Of a stretch of 64,000 nucleotides of DNA, positions 56,701 through 64,000 are shown piece by piece. Positions within the stretch are counted from its first letter, which is position 1, and every line of letters starts with the position of its first letter. The notes under the pieces are model-generated. The model was not told the DNA's origin. It saw only the letters and a program-made list of their open reading frames with translations, and did no database searches. Both the position numbers and the translations under genes were made by a program. The stretch is from Linum tenue (lineage: Eukaryota; Streptophyta; Magnoliopsida; Malpighiales; Linaceae). Location of the stretch: NCBI GenBank assembly GCA_946122785.1, contig CAMGYJ010000004.1, positions 21,647,684-21,711,683 of the forward strand, given 5' to 3'.

Positions 56701-57737
56701 CTTCCTTCCTTTCTAGTTTTTGTTGTTGTTATTGAGTATCTCGTGTGTGGTGTGTGTGTGTGTGGCTACAAAGAAAAGGAGGGAGGAGTGGAATGGAAGT
56801 GTTGCTTCAGTGTTTTTTTGTTTGTACGAAAGAGCGGTGAGTGGAGTCTGATTTTTTGTAATCTGTCTTTTCTGTCTTTAGCGAGGCAAGAAGAAGATGA
56901 AGAAGAGGAGGTGAAGGGAAGCCCCTCTCGTTTAGAGAGGTGGAAAGGAAGTATGAAGAAGAAGAAGTGGGTAGCTCTCTGTTTTTTTGTAACTTGAAAG
57001 AAAGGAGGAGGAAAAGAAGAAGAAGAAGAAGAAGAAGAAGAAGAAGAAGAGAATGAGTTTTTTGTTCTTCTGGTTGTTGTTCAGAGGGGAAAGAAGTCTT
57101 CCTCTATTTTTTTTTCCAGTCCCCTTCGAAGAAGACGGAGCAGATTTTTTATAGATAAGGGAAGCTTGTTCTCCAAGCTTGCAACAGCAACAGTTTGGGT
57201 AAGATCGGTCATGGTTTGGGTCGGACCGGTCTGGATTTGGTCAGACTTGACCGGGTTGATTGACTTGACTTTTGTTGAGTGAATTGACCAGTTGACTTTG
57301 GCTTTGGATTTTGATTTTGGCCTATATTTTCTGATTGTAATTATTATAATGTTTTTTATTTAGCTAAGTGTGTAATTATTGTTTAATGAGAAAAACAAAC
57401 AATTTCATTCATCATTCCCAAATCAAGCCCCAAATTCTCGCAAACCTAATGCCTAAAAGCAACTCATTAGTTACAATTTTTGTTTAACCAAACCAACATT
57501 GTCAAATCGTGTAAAACAAGACTCATGACTCAAATTAGATTTCATTAGATGGGATCTCTAGCCGTAGATTTGCTATTGCAAATCTTGTCAATTCACGAAC
57601 TAATACACTCTCCTTCAGCGCCTCAAATATGGTTTTAATTGGAAAGATGTATGCGATTCGCAATAGTCAATTTTGAACAAACTAAGATCTCTCTAGTTAG
57701 TTATATGTTTCTACCCGGACAAAATGCGGTGTCTACA
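53723..57737 (-). repeat. LTR of element K (5' LTR in element orientation)
   Basis: 4015 bp. Its minus-strand start TGTAGACACCGC and end GCGACA define the LTR termini. It has 11 GAA units at about 57015-57050 compared with 7 in the partner, and about 15 single-base differences in all. Confidence 0.9.
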
Positions 57738-57742
57738 GGGTG

Positions 57743-59185
57743 TTTCCTTTAGCCTTCGCCATTGTTGAGGGAGAGAATGCTGATAGCTATGGATGGTTTT
57801 TCCGACAAATCCAAATCCACATCACCAGGAGGACGAACCTGACAATAATCTCTTATCGGCACGCCGGCATTAGAGCTGCCATCTTAGGCCTGGATCCAGC
57901 CTGGAATTGGTCCCAAAGGTGCTGCATACGACACTTCAAGAGCAACTGGAACCATCATTTCAAGCGGAAGAAGCTAGCTGATAATTTGTGGTGGATTGGT
58001 AACCTCTCTATTTCTGTCAATTAACAATATCTTGTAATATGGGGAGTGGTGCACTTGTTAGACTCTTTCTAAAGAGATGCATGCCTAAGGAAATGGGGTT
58101 TTAAGCGATTATCATGGTCCTCCCATTTCCTGGGAAAATCGGGTTTTAAGCGATCTTCGGATCCCCCCTTTTTCTGTCAAACAGGCTGTGTTTCTAAGGA
58201 GATGTATACCTCTCCTAAGAGTCTAATGAGAGTATGATCGTGTTGTTTGAAATTGTACTAAACTGAGGATCATTGACTAACGTACTACTTTTCTGTGTGT
58301 TATTCAGCGGTTGCATACCAGGAGAAAAAATTTCAGGAGAAGTTGCAGAAGATGAGCGAGTTATGCCTTGAAGGGGCACAGTGGCTGGATGGACACGATC
58401 TATCCATGTGGACATTTCATAAAGATGGAGGGAAAAGATGGGGTATTGCCACAACCAACTCAAGTGAGAGTATCAACTCTGTCTACAAGGCCGTTCGTGC
58501 ACTGCGAATCTCTGCCATTGTGGAGATGAATTTTTGGAAAACAAATGCATGGTTCGTGAACCGACTCCACTGGGCAAGGACGAACGAGGCACAGGGAAAG
58601 GTCCATGCCTATAAAGTCACTGAAATAATGGATAATGACAATCGCAAGAGCAGTCGACATAGTGTAACCGTTATGAATCGGGCAACTGGTGAGTATAACG
58701 TGACGACCGGACATCGGGAGGATGGTAGACGGGGGGGCCACCGTCATGAAGTTTTGGTCAATTTCAGGACCAAAGTTGGTGAGTGCTCATGCCAGAAGTA
58801 TCAGGGGAGAGGGTGGCCTTGTTCTCATGCATCGGCCGTAGTTAAAAACAGGAGCAAAGACCCCCGTCACTTCGTTAGTCCATTCTTCAATATCGACTCA
58901 CTCAAAAGCACCTATGGATGGAGTTTCCGTGCATTGCCTGATGAAGCTTATTGGCCGCTGTACGAAGGGAAATTGATCGTCCTGCCATTCGGACAGAGGC
59001 GTGAACCGAGTCGCCCGAGGAAAAAGAGAATTCAGAATGAAATGGATCAAAGTGGAAGACCACCACGAGGTCCAAGACGATGTTCAGTATGCAAAGTTCC
59101 AGGACATGATAAACGAAGGTGTCCAGGACCGATTGGTCCACAAAATCCGGGTGCTGATGTGCCGGACTCAGCTAATGCGACATAA
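57743..59185 (+). pseudogene. MULE transposase, 3' portion with SWIM and CCHC zinc fingers
   Basis: Continues the DDE domain: FPLAFAIVEGENADSYGWFF, then IISYRHAGI, where the second catalytic Asp of the family's ISD(R/K) motif is Tyr (57854-57856). The CIRH (C-x-x-H) block is at 57923-57934. A 309-bp intron runs 57999-58307 (GTAACC..TTATTCAG) and joins in frame to VAYQEKKFQEKLQKMSE. Next are ATTNSSESINSVYKAVRALR with the conserved Glu region, a SWIM finger CSCQKYQGRGWPCSHA (Cys at 58784, 58790, 58820; His at 58826) and a zinc knuckle CSVCKVPGHDKRRC (59081-59122). Stop at 59183-59185. With the Asp lost, this protein should be catalytically dead, quite apart from K. Confidence 0.9.
58058..58226 (+). 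mobile_element. MITE-like repeat in the transposase intron
   Basis: A 169-bp unit with terminal inverted repeats TTAGACTCTT..AAGAGTCTAA. It has internal direct repeats of 'ggggttttaagcgat' and 'atcgggttttaagcgat' and a 'ggatccccccttttt' box. An inverted copy lies at 60349-60516. Confidence 0.65.
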
Positions 59186-59370
59186 TTTTCGATTATCATT
59201 CGTCAAGCTAGTTGTAACACTCAACGTTGCATTTAATTGTGTATTGTTGATTGAACGAATTGGGATTATATCAAGTGAAGAGGACTCGTCATAATAACAA
59301 TTTGATCAACACTCAACGAAATAAAATAGAATAAAGGGAATAGTCCCAAGTACATAGAGATAAAAATCAA
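59186..59370. other. Gap between the convergent transposase and PMD genes
   Basis: 3' ends of the two genes meet here. No further coding feature and no repeat seen. Confidence 0.5.
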
Positions 59371-60913
59371 CTAAAAATACATCTCAAGGAAGTCCTCCCA
59401 ACTACTGAAGATGATCCTAAGCCATCCACAACTAAGGAGATTGCTTGATTTCTTGGAGAAGAACACTCCTCCGATCATGCCTATGAGATAGACACGAGCA
59501 TATCTCTCCTTCTCATCCTCCGGACTTTCCTCGGTTAGGGGATGACTCTCGTAATGATCTCTAAAATACTTCGTCAACCATGTAATTGAGACTTGGTGTT
59601 TCCTCATTGGTGGCATGCGATCGGTCGCATCAACGCAACCCTTCACCGGTACTTTCACTCCCAAATGACTGTGGATGAAATGCTGCCAACCGGGCATACC
59701 GTCACAATCCTCAGGGGTTGATCACTCACGCACACCGGTTTGCCGTCGATGGGCATATGAGTTAGGATGGCGACATCCTTTAGCGTGCTGGTGGCCTCTC
59801 CTTCTCTAAAGTTGAAACAATGGGTCTCCTTTCTCCATCTCTCGGCTAATGCGGTGATGAGTTGGCAATCGATTTGGATGCCGTTAAAATGCATAATCGA
59901 GTCTAACCGTGCCCTTTTGAGAAATGGCAAGATAGCTAGGTGGAATAGGAGCACATTGGTGGTACCCCTGTAGCGGATTATTGTTTGTGCCTACTAGCAA
60001 AAATGTACACGTTAATTATTATATATTAGTAAGGGTTTTTTTTCGTATAATTAAATTAAATTATGCGACATAAAGCAGAATTTTATTATCATAAAAAGAC
60101 ATTTCATATTATCATATTATCATAAAACAAACGTCCTAAATTAATTAACATAATAACATTGTCAATGAATAATAATTTAAAGAGGTACATACATATTATC
60201 GTAAAATAAACATACTAAATTAATTAACATAAATAACATTGTTAATGAATAATAATTTAAGTAGAAAAATACATATTCAAATATTTGGTAAATAATTTAA
60301 TCGTATTAGTTGTTTTAAATAATTTAATCGAATACAAAGCAACACTCGTTAGACTCTTAGAAGAGGTATACATCTTCTTAGAAACGCAGTCTTTTTGACA
60401 GAAAAAGGGGGGATCCGAGGATCTCTTAATACCCGATTTTCCCAGGTAATGGGAGGATATGATAATCACTTAAAACCCAATTTCCTTAGACGTGCATCTC
60501 TTTATAAAGAGTCGAAGTAAGTGGCGCTATGTATTCGATTAAATTATTGAAAACCACCAACACGATTAAAAAATAAACATAAATTTATTTTATATTACAC
60601 TAGGCACATTACTAAAATAAAAGAAGGACAAATGGTGAAGAATTATATGTACCGGGTGATCGTTCCAAACATCCCTTGACCGATGGTTGGGTTGGTCGTA
60701 CAAGTCGGTTGGATCCACCGGTCCTTGCTCGAGATAATATCGTTGGTTGTATATATCGACGTCCTCCCCAACCTACGAGAAAATAACAACGAGGTTAGTA
60801 CATAGATTAATTAAAAAACTTATAACAACAACAAAAATTAAACTAGAATAATGAGTACATACTGCTTGAAATTCATCAACATAAACTCCTTCTCCTTGCT
60901 ACCAATCGGCCAT
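59371..60913 (-). pseudogene. Plant mobile domain (PMD) gene carried by the MULE
   Basis: On the minus strand: exon 3 (59967-59371) with LITALAERWRKETHCFNFRE, GEATSTLKDVAILTHMPIDG and KPVCVSDQP. After a frame change near 59715 come GMPGWQHFIHSHLGVK, YARVYLIGMIGGVFF and SSNLLSCGWL. This is the aminotransferase-like plant mobile domain, known from MULE and gypsy elements and from MAIN-type plant genes. A small exon at 60772-60653 (VGEDVDIYNQRYYLEQGPVD, with HRSRDVW) and a first exon 60913-60863 starting MADW fit the usual N-terminus. Exon 1 has a stop (60901-60899), and the exon 2/3 phase does not match as drawn. The C-terminus is short compared with usual PMDs. Function in transposition is unknown. 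Confidence 0.75.
60349..60516 (-). mobile_element. Inverted copy of the MITE-like repeat in the PMD intron
   Basis: Reverse complement matches 58058-58226 over its whole length with scattered differences, including both terminal TTAGACTCTT-type ends. It lies inside the intron between PMD exons 2 and 3, so each MULE gene has one copy in an intron, in the same orientation relative to its own gene. Confidence 0.65.
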
Positions 60914-61099
60914 TTTTTCGGCGTAATTCGGACAGAGCTTCGGCTCGGCTCGGCGGGTTTTTGAGAAAAAAACCTAAGAAATGTTTTCTGATGGCAGATC
61001 GGACTTAGCCGCAACCAACAGACTTTTATTTCCTAGGCTTTTGGGGGGGGGGGGGGAGGGTTTAGAGAGATTAAATCTAGAGAGAGAAGGAAGAATGGG

Positions 61100-61335
61100 T
61101 TGTGGAGTGAAGAAATGAGAGGGGGGAAGGCTTTCTTAGTGGTGCGTTTTATGTGGCATAAATCGCACCTTAGTGGTGCGTTTTATGTGGGAAACGCTTT
61201 CTTAGGCTGCGTTTTATTTATAAAACGCACCTCTAAGGTGCGTTCCATAAAAATAGGTGCTAGTAGTGTAAATTTTATCGAATGTGTGCTAGTTTTGTAA
61301 TTTTTATTTAAAGGTGCTATTATTGGAAAAATCTC
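61100..61335. repeat. MULE right subterminal repeats and TIR
   Basis: GGTGCGTTTTATGTGG twice, AAAACGCACCTCTAAGGTGC as a hairpin, then the TIR ending GGAAAAATCTC at 61335. It mirrors the left end 40826-41290 but is shorter. A run of about 14 G lies just outside it at 61041-61056. Confidence 0.75.
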
Positions 61336-61344
61336 ATTACTCTT

Positions 61345-61577
61345 GTTCCATGTGATGATGTGAATCAGGAACTAAGGAGGGTATCACACCCAAAGAAAGG
61401 AGGAAGAAAGCTTGGAGGGAAAGGATGAATCACGTTATTGCCCGTAGGAAGGACAAGGGCAAAGCAAAGATCATCGGCCAAGAAAGCTGCCCCATGGAGT
61501 TTAAGTTGGGAGGCGACATGCCTCGCCCCGAGATCATGGCGGATCCACTCTGGGTGGCCTCACGTTCAAAGGCGTGA
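61345..61577 (+). pseudogene. C-terminal end of gag-protease polyprotein (element B)
   Basis: Continues element B after the MULE. The open frame reads ELRRVSHPKK, then a basic stretch KAWRERMNHVIARRKDKGK and KIIGQESCPMEFKLGGDMP. It ends WVASRSKA followed by TGA at 61575-61577. The typical post-ORF box 'ccgtcaagctagtga..agcgcttgttgggaggcaaccc' comes directly after. So the polyprotein ends here with no RT, RNase H or integrase. Confidence 0.65.
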
Positions 61578-61799
61578 TAGATCCGCAACCGTCAAGCTAG
61601 TGACGTTAACTTAGCGCTTGTTGGGAGGCAACCCAACGTAGGGTTGTTTTCTTTTCCTCATTTTCTCTTTTTGTTTTTTAGTGAAGAGTTTAAGTGGTCG
61701 AATTGCTATCCTCGTGCCAGGTCTTTGTGATTGTGTTTTGAGATGTGTTCTAATCGATTGTAGGAACAATGGAGTAGGTCAAATCAAAAAATTTTGGAA

Positions 61800-62015
61800 A
61801 TGCCTTGTTTTCATTTCAATTCAAGGTTTGAGTTTGCAGTTCGCGGTCTTAATTGACCGTGAACTGCTCAACGCATCCATGAACCAGGGCACTCCGCGTT
61901 TTACACAAAACTCGTCGTTTCATCCCAGTTCGAGGTCTGCGAGTTATGTTCACGATTTTAACGATCATGAACTGGGCAATGCGTCTGTGAACTGGGGGCT
62001 CTGCCTATAAAAGGG
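61800..62015 (+). promoter_or_regulatory. LTR-like internal promoter region in element B
   Basis: Palindromes GTTCGCGGTCTTAATTGACC and GTTCACGATTTTAACGATCA-type (61839-61973) stand before the TATA box CTATAAAAGGGG (62008-62019). The arrangement is the same as in the LTR U3 regions but lies inside the element, downstream of gag-protease. The same start is visible in element F at 16875-16925. It may drive the downstream ORF-1-like gene. Confidence 0.5.
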
Positions 62016-62760
62016 GCGTTAACCCCTCAGTTCACTTCAAGACCTAAATTTTTGCCAAAATCCTATCAAATTCGCTGCAAAACTGCAGTTTTTTGACGAA
62101 TTTTGTCGATTTCATCGACCTCCGGCAACCAAAATCCAAAATCAATCACAAACCCAATCTTCCCATGTCGAGGGCGACCTTCGCTGCAATTTTGGGGAGA
62201 TTGGGCTCTGGTTTTTTTCTGGAGAGGTGATATCCGGCGACCTCTCCTCACTTTACCTGCAATCCTACATGAGTCTCCGGGTTTGTTTTCGACCTTAGCA
62301 TTGTAATATTTGGAGAATCGGATTAGGGTGTGAAGTGAGGTGAATTTAGTGAATTGATTGTTGAATGTAGAAATTAGGCGAGGGATTAGTTGATTCTAGG
62401 TGAATGAATGTTGCATGAGCTTAATTGAGCCTTGGTGGGCATGATTTAGATACATATTGCGTTTAAATGTGAAATTTGCCCACCAAGTGCAAAAATGTGA
62501 ATGAATGTGGTTGTTTGGTGTTTGTGTGGGGGATGGTAGCCGTCGTGGCATGGTTCGGGTTTGACATTGTGTGGATAATCCGTGAAACACCTGGAACCAG
62601 GCCTTGATGTGCTTGAGCTTAATTGTTTGAATTTATTCTCGAGGAAAACTTTCAATGGCATGGAACTGTAGTGGGAACATAAGTGTGGGGGGAATTCTTT
62701 TTCCCCCGATGGGTTGAGCCTAACAATTATTTCCATGTATGGTGCATGTTTGACTGTTTT
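62016..62760 (+). other. Leader-like non-coding region with internal PPT-like tract
   Basis: No convincing coding sequence. AAGTGTGGGGGGAATT at about 62681-62696 equals the terminal PPT of elements C and A, but is not followed by an LTR. Confidence 0.45.
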
Positions 62761-62764
62761 GCAG

Positions 62765-63950
62765 GATGGTCTACATGAACCACATGTACCTTTCGGTGCT
62801 TAGAGGGAAACCCGCAATGTAAGAAGAGCTGAGATTTTGAGCAAGCGCTCACTCCGAATGCCACTGGAAACTCGACTTCCCTCAATTCGATGGTCTTCAT
62901 TGTGGAGATATCATGAGGGAGGCTGTGTCGCACCCACAATGGTGTCGGCTCCTTGAAATAGAAGATTATATTTATGGGGAGCCGTGTGTCGAGTTTTTCA
63001 GTACCTTCATCATCTTTAAGAGCAAGAGCCTGTTCGAAAATCAGAGGTGCAAGATGAAATTCCACTTTGAAGGAGAGAATTTTGCACCTTGACTTTTGAT
63101 GGGTTAGCCCGAGCCATGGGAGTTGAAGCCGCATCTGGAGCAGAGTGGGAAGAGGACGCCTCTAGAGGTTGCGACATGAATGCAGAATTTCAAAGATTTT
63201 GCCTCCTGGAGCACCAACGAACACCGTTTCTATCGTCACTCACGTTGGCGTCCACACTCAAGCCACAGTGGCGCATCATCAATGCACTCCTTACCCGTGC
63301 TATTCGTGCTATCACATTCCGAACAAGATAACCGAGAGGATCTTGCTGACATTCACTTGCATTGTGGACCCGTCTAGCAACATTCATCTTGGTACGATAT
63401 GGCCACCTCATTCGCCAGAGCCATGGAGCAAAATGACAATATGTTACGTCGTTGGGGACCTACATCACCCATCTTGATCGTCAGTTCAATGTCAATATGG
63501 CGGGCTACACAAAGGAGGGGCACTCCTCGGGGTTCGAAGAGGGCACCTCAAGTTCCATACGTTTACTTCGAGCATTTGGACCATTTCAGTTTATCGAGGG
63601 ACTATCTCTACCACTAAGGGTCCCTCCTCTAGAGCAGCCACTTGTTCCAGCTCCTGGCCGCCGTCGACGTCTTGCACTTCCACGTCATGCACCTCCACCA
63701 CCAGCAGCATCATCATCCGGAGCTGGTCCTTCCATGGTGGGGATCATCGCGTGGAGAGGATGGATTGCCTCGAGACTCACGTTGTGGGAGTCACCAATCG
63801 GCTCGATCGCACCACAGATTTGATAGAGAGGATGGCTCGCTGCCAGGGTGTCCTTCAGGACGATGAGCCGGGGCCTTCGACCCGTGATGAGGTAGCCGAC
63901 GAGTGAGACATGTGGCACAGCCGATTTCTTTCTCCCCACTTCTCCACTTG
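62765..63950 (+). pseudogene. Athila ORF-1-like gene, decayed
   Basis: Scattered frames show LDFPQFDGLHCGDIMREA, then SHPQWCRLLEIEDYIYGEPC, VEFFSTFIIF, CKMKFHFEGENFAP and TFDGLARAMGVEAASG. This order fits the ATHILA ORF-1-type protein found in Athila retrotransposons (a 'PTYRELTLEFLSTF'-like core followed by a 'LG(F/L)'-type segment). Later come THLDRQFNVNMAGYTKEGHS and LRAFGPFQFIEGLSLPLRV, and a Pro/His-rich tail. Many stops and frame changes. The protein's role is unknown. It sits where retroviruses carry env, but I see no signal peptide or membrane segment. Confidence 0.45.
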
Positions 63951-64000
63951 GAACTCCGAACTCTTTTATCCTTTACGTTGTTTTTCTTTCACTTTATTCA

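Larger units (their letters stand above)
43038..57737 (-). mobile_element. Element K: young Tat-type LTR element (TR-GAG/LARD-like), TSD GGGTG
   Basis: A 14.7-kb element read on the minus strand. Its 5' LTR is 57737-53723 (4015 bp), starting TGTAGACACCGCATTTTGTC and ending GGTTGCGACA. Its 3' LTR is 47039-43038 (4002 bp). The PBS is at 53721-53701, and the PPT-like AAATGGGGGCAAC lies directly before the 3' LTR (47052-47040). The TSD GGGTG is perfect (43033-43037, 57738-57742). The 6.7-kb internal region keeps only gag-like remnants and three tandem-repeat zones; no protease, RT or integrase was found. LTRs differ at roughly 15 substitutions plus a few indels by eye, so insertion is recent. Confidence 0.93.
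40826..61335 (+). mobile_element. Mutator-like element (MULE) with PMD gene, TSD ATTACTCTT
   Basis: A 20.5-kb insertion with terminal inverted repeats GAGATTTTTCCAGAAATAGC.. (left) and ..GCTATTATTGGAAAAATCTC (right). These match after reverse-complementing over about 45 bp with few mismatches. The TSD is a perfect 9 bp, ATTACTCTT (40817-40825 and 61336-61344), the length typical of Mutator. Removing the 14.7-kb nested element K leaves about 5.8 kb with two convergent genes: a transposase (plus) and a plant mobile domain gene (minus). It split the end of gag-protease of element B. Confidence 0.95.

Noticed and set aside
61041..61056. Long G-run as a quadruplex or PPT
   Set aside because: A single homopolymer in MULE sequence, no LTR next to it. 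Similar runs at 5131, 48035 and 20628 are probably slippage.

Overview
This 64 kb window looks like intergenic DNA of a large-genome flowering plant, probably a eudicot. Nearly every base that can be assigned belongs to transposable elements: Athila/Tat-type Ty3/gypsy LTR retrotransposons primed by tRNA-Asp, a chromovirus-like gypsy pol, a plant L1-type LINE, a Mutator-like (MULE) transposon carrying a plant mobile domain gene, a hAT-like MITE and a Tat-type element with 4 kb LTRs. No intact host gene, tRNA or rRNA gene was seen. The only host-like coding sequence is an F-box protein fragment captured inside a retroelement.

Layout. 1-937: remnants of two LTRs. 938-8237: Athila-type gag/protease relic with a 488-bp tandem duplication inside gag, the F-box fragment (4184-5008), a 3' UTR, a polypurine tract (PPT) and an LTR. 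8238-12208: 3' UTR plus truncated LTR of a second element, then a 5' LTR with PBS and gag fragment of a third. 12209-16950: complete 5' LTR, PBS and gag-protease of a fourth, without RT or integrase. 16960-23800: minus-strand chromovirus-like pol, split by a solo LTR (18765-20274, TSD GGTAT) and a hAT-like MITE (20720-21443). 24494-30250: element with a broken 5' LTR (a minus-strand solo LTR and another LTR sit in it), a tRNA-Asp PBS and a decayed acidic ORF. 30930-31898: LINE RT relic.

From 31899 to the window end there is a layered nest. An Athila-type gag-protease element (B) entered the LINE. Its 5' LTR was then entered by an almost complete non-autonomous LTR element (A, 32572-38144, TSD GCAAT). 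Its region just after the protease was entered by a 20.5 kb MULE (40826-61335, 9-bp TSD ATTACTCTT). The MULE transposase DDE domain was in turn split by a young 14.7 kb LTR element on the minus strand (K, 43038-57737, TSD GGGTG, LTRs nearly identical). Element B resumes at 61345 with the end of gag-protease, an LTR-like internal promoter, an internal PPT and a decayed Athila ORF-1-like region.

Themes. (1) At least ten LTR promoter regions of different families carry clusters of short palindromes just upstream of a TATA box. The palindrome text differs by family but is always centred on a CG-rich core. (2) Several Athila-type elements keep gag and protease but lack RT, RNase H and integrase. 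Two others instead encode a related acidic protein that I do not recognise. All look non-autonomous. (3) Hairpins and PPT-like tracts recur at fixed places in the 3' parts of these elements. All coordinates were read by eye; element ends with clear TSDs are precise and other ends are approximate.
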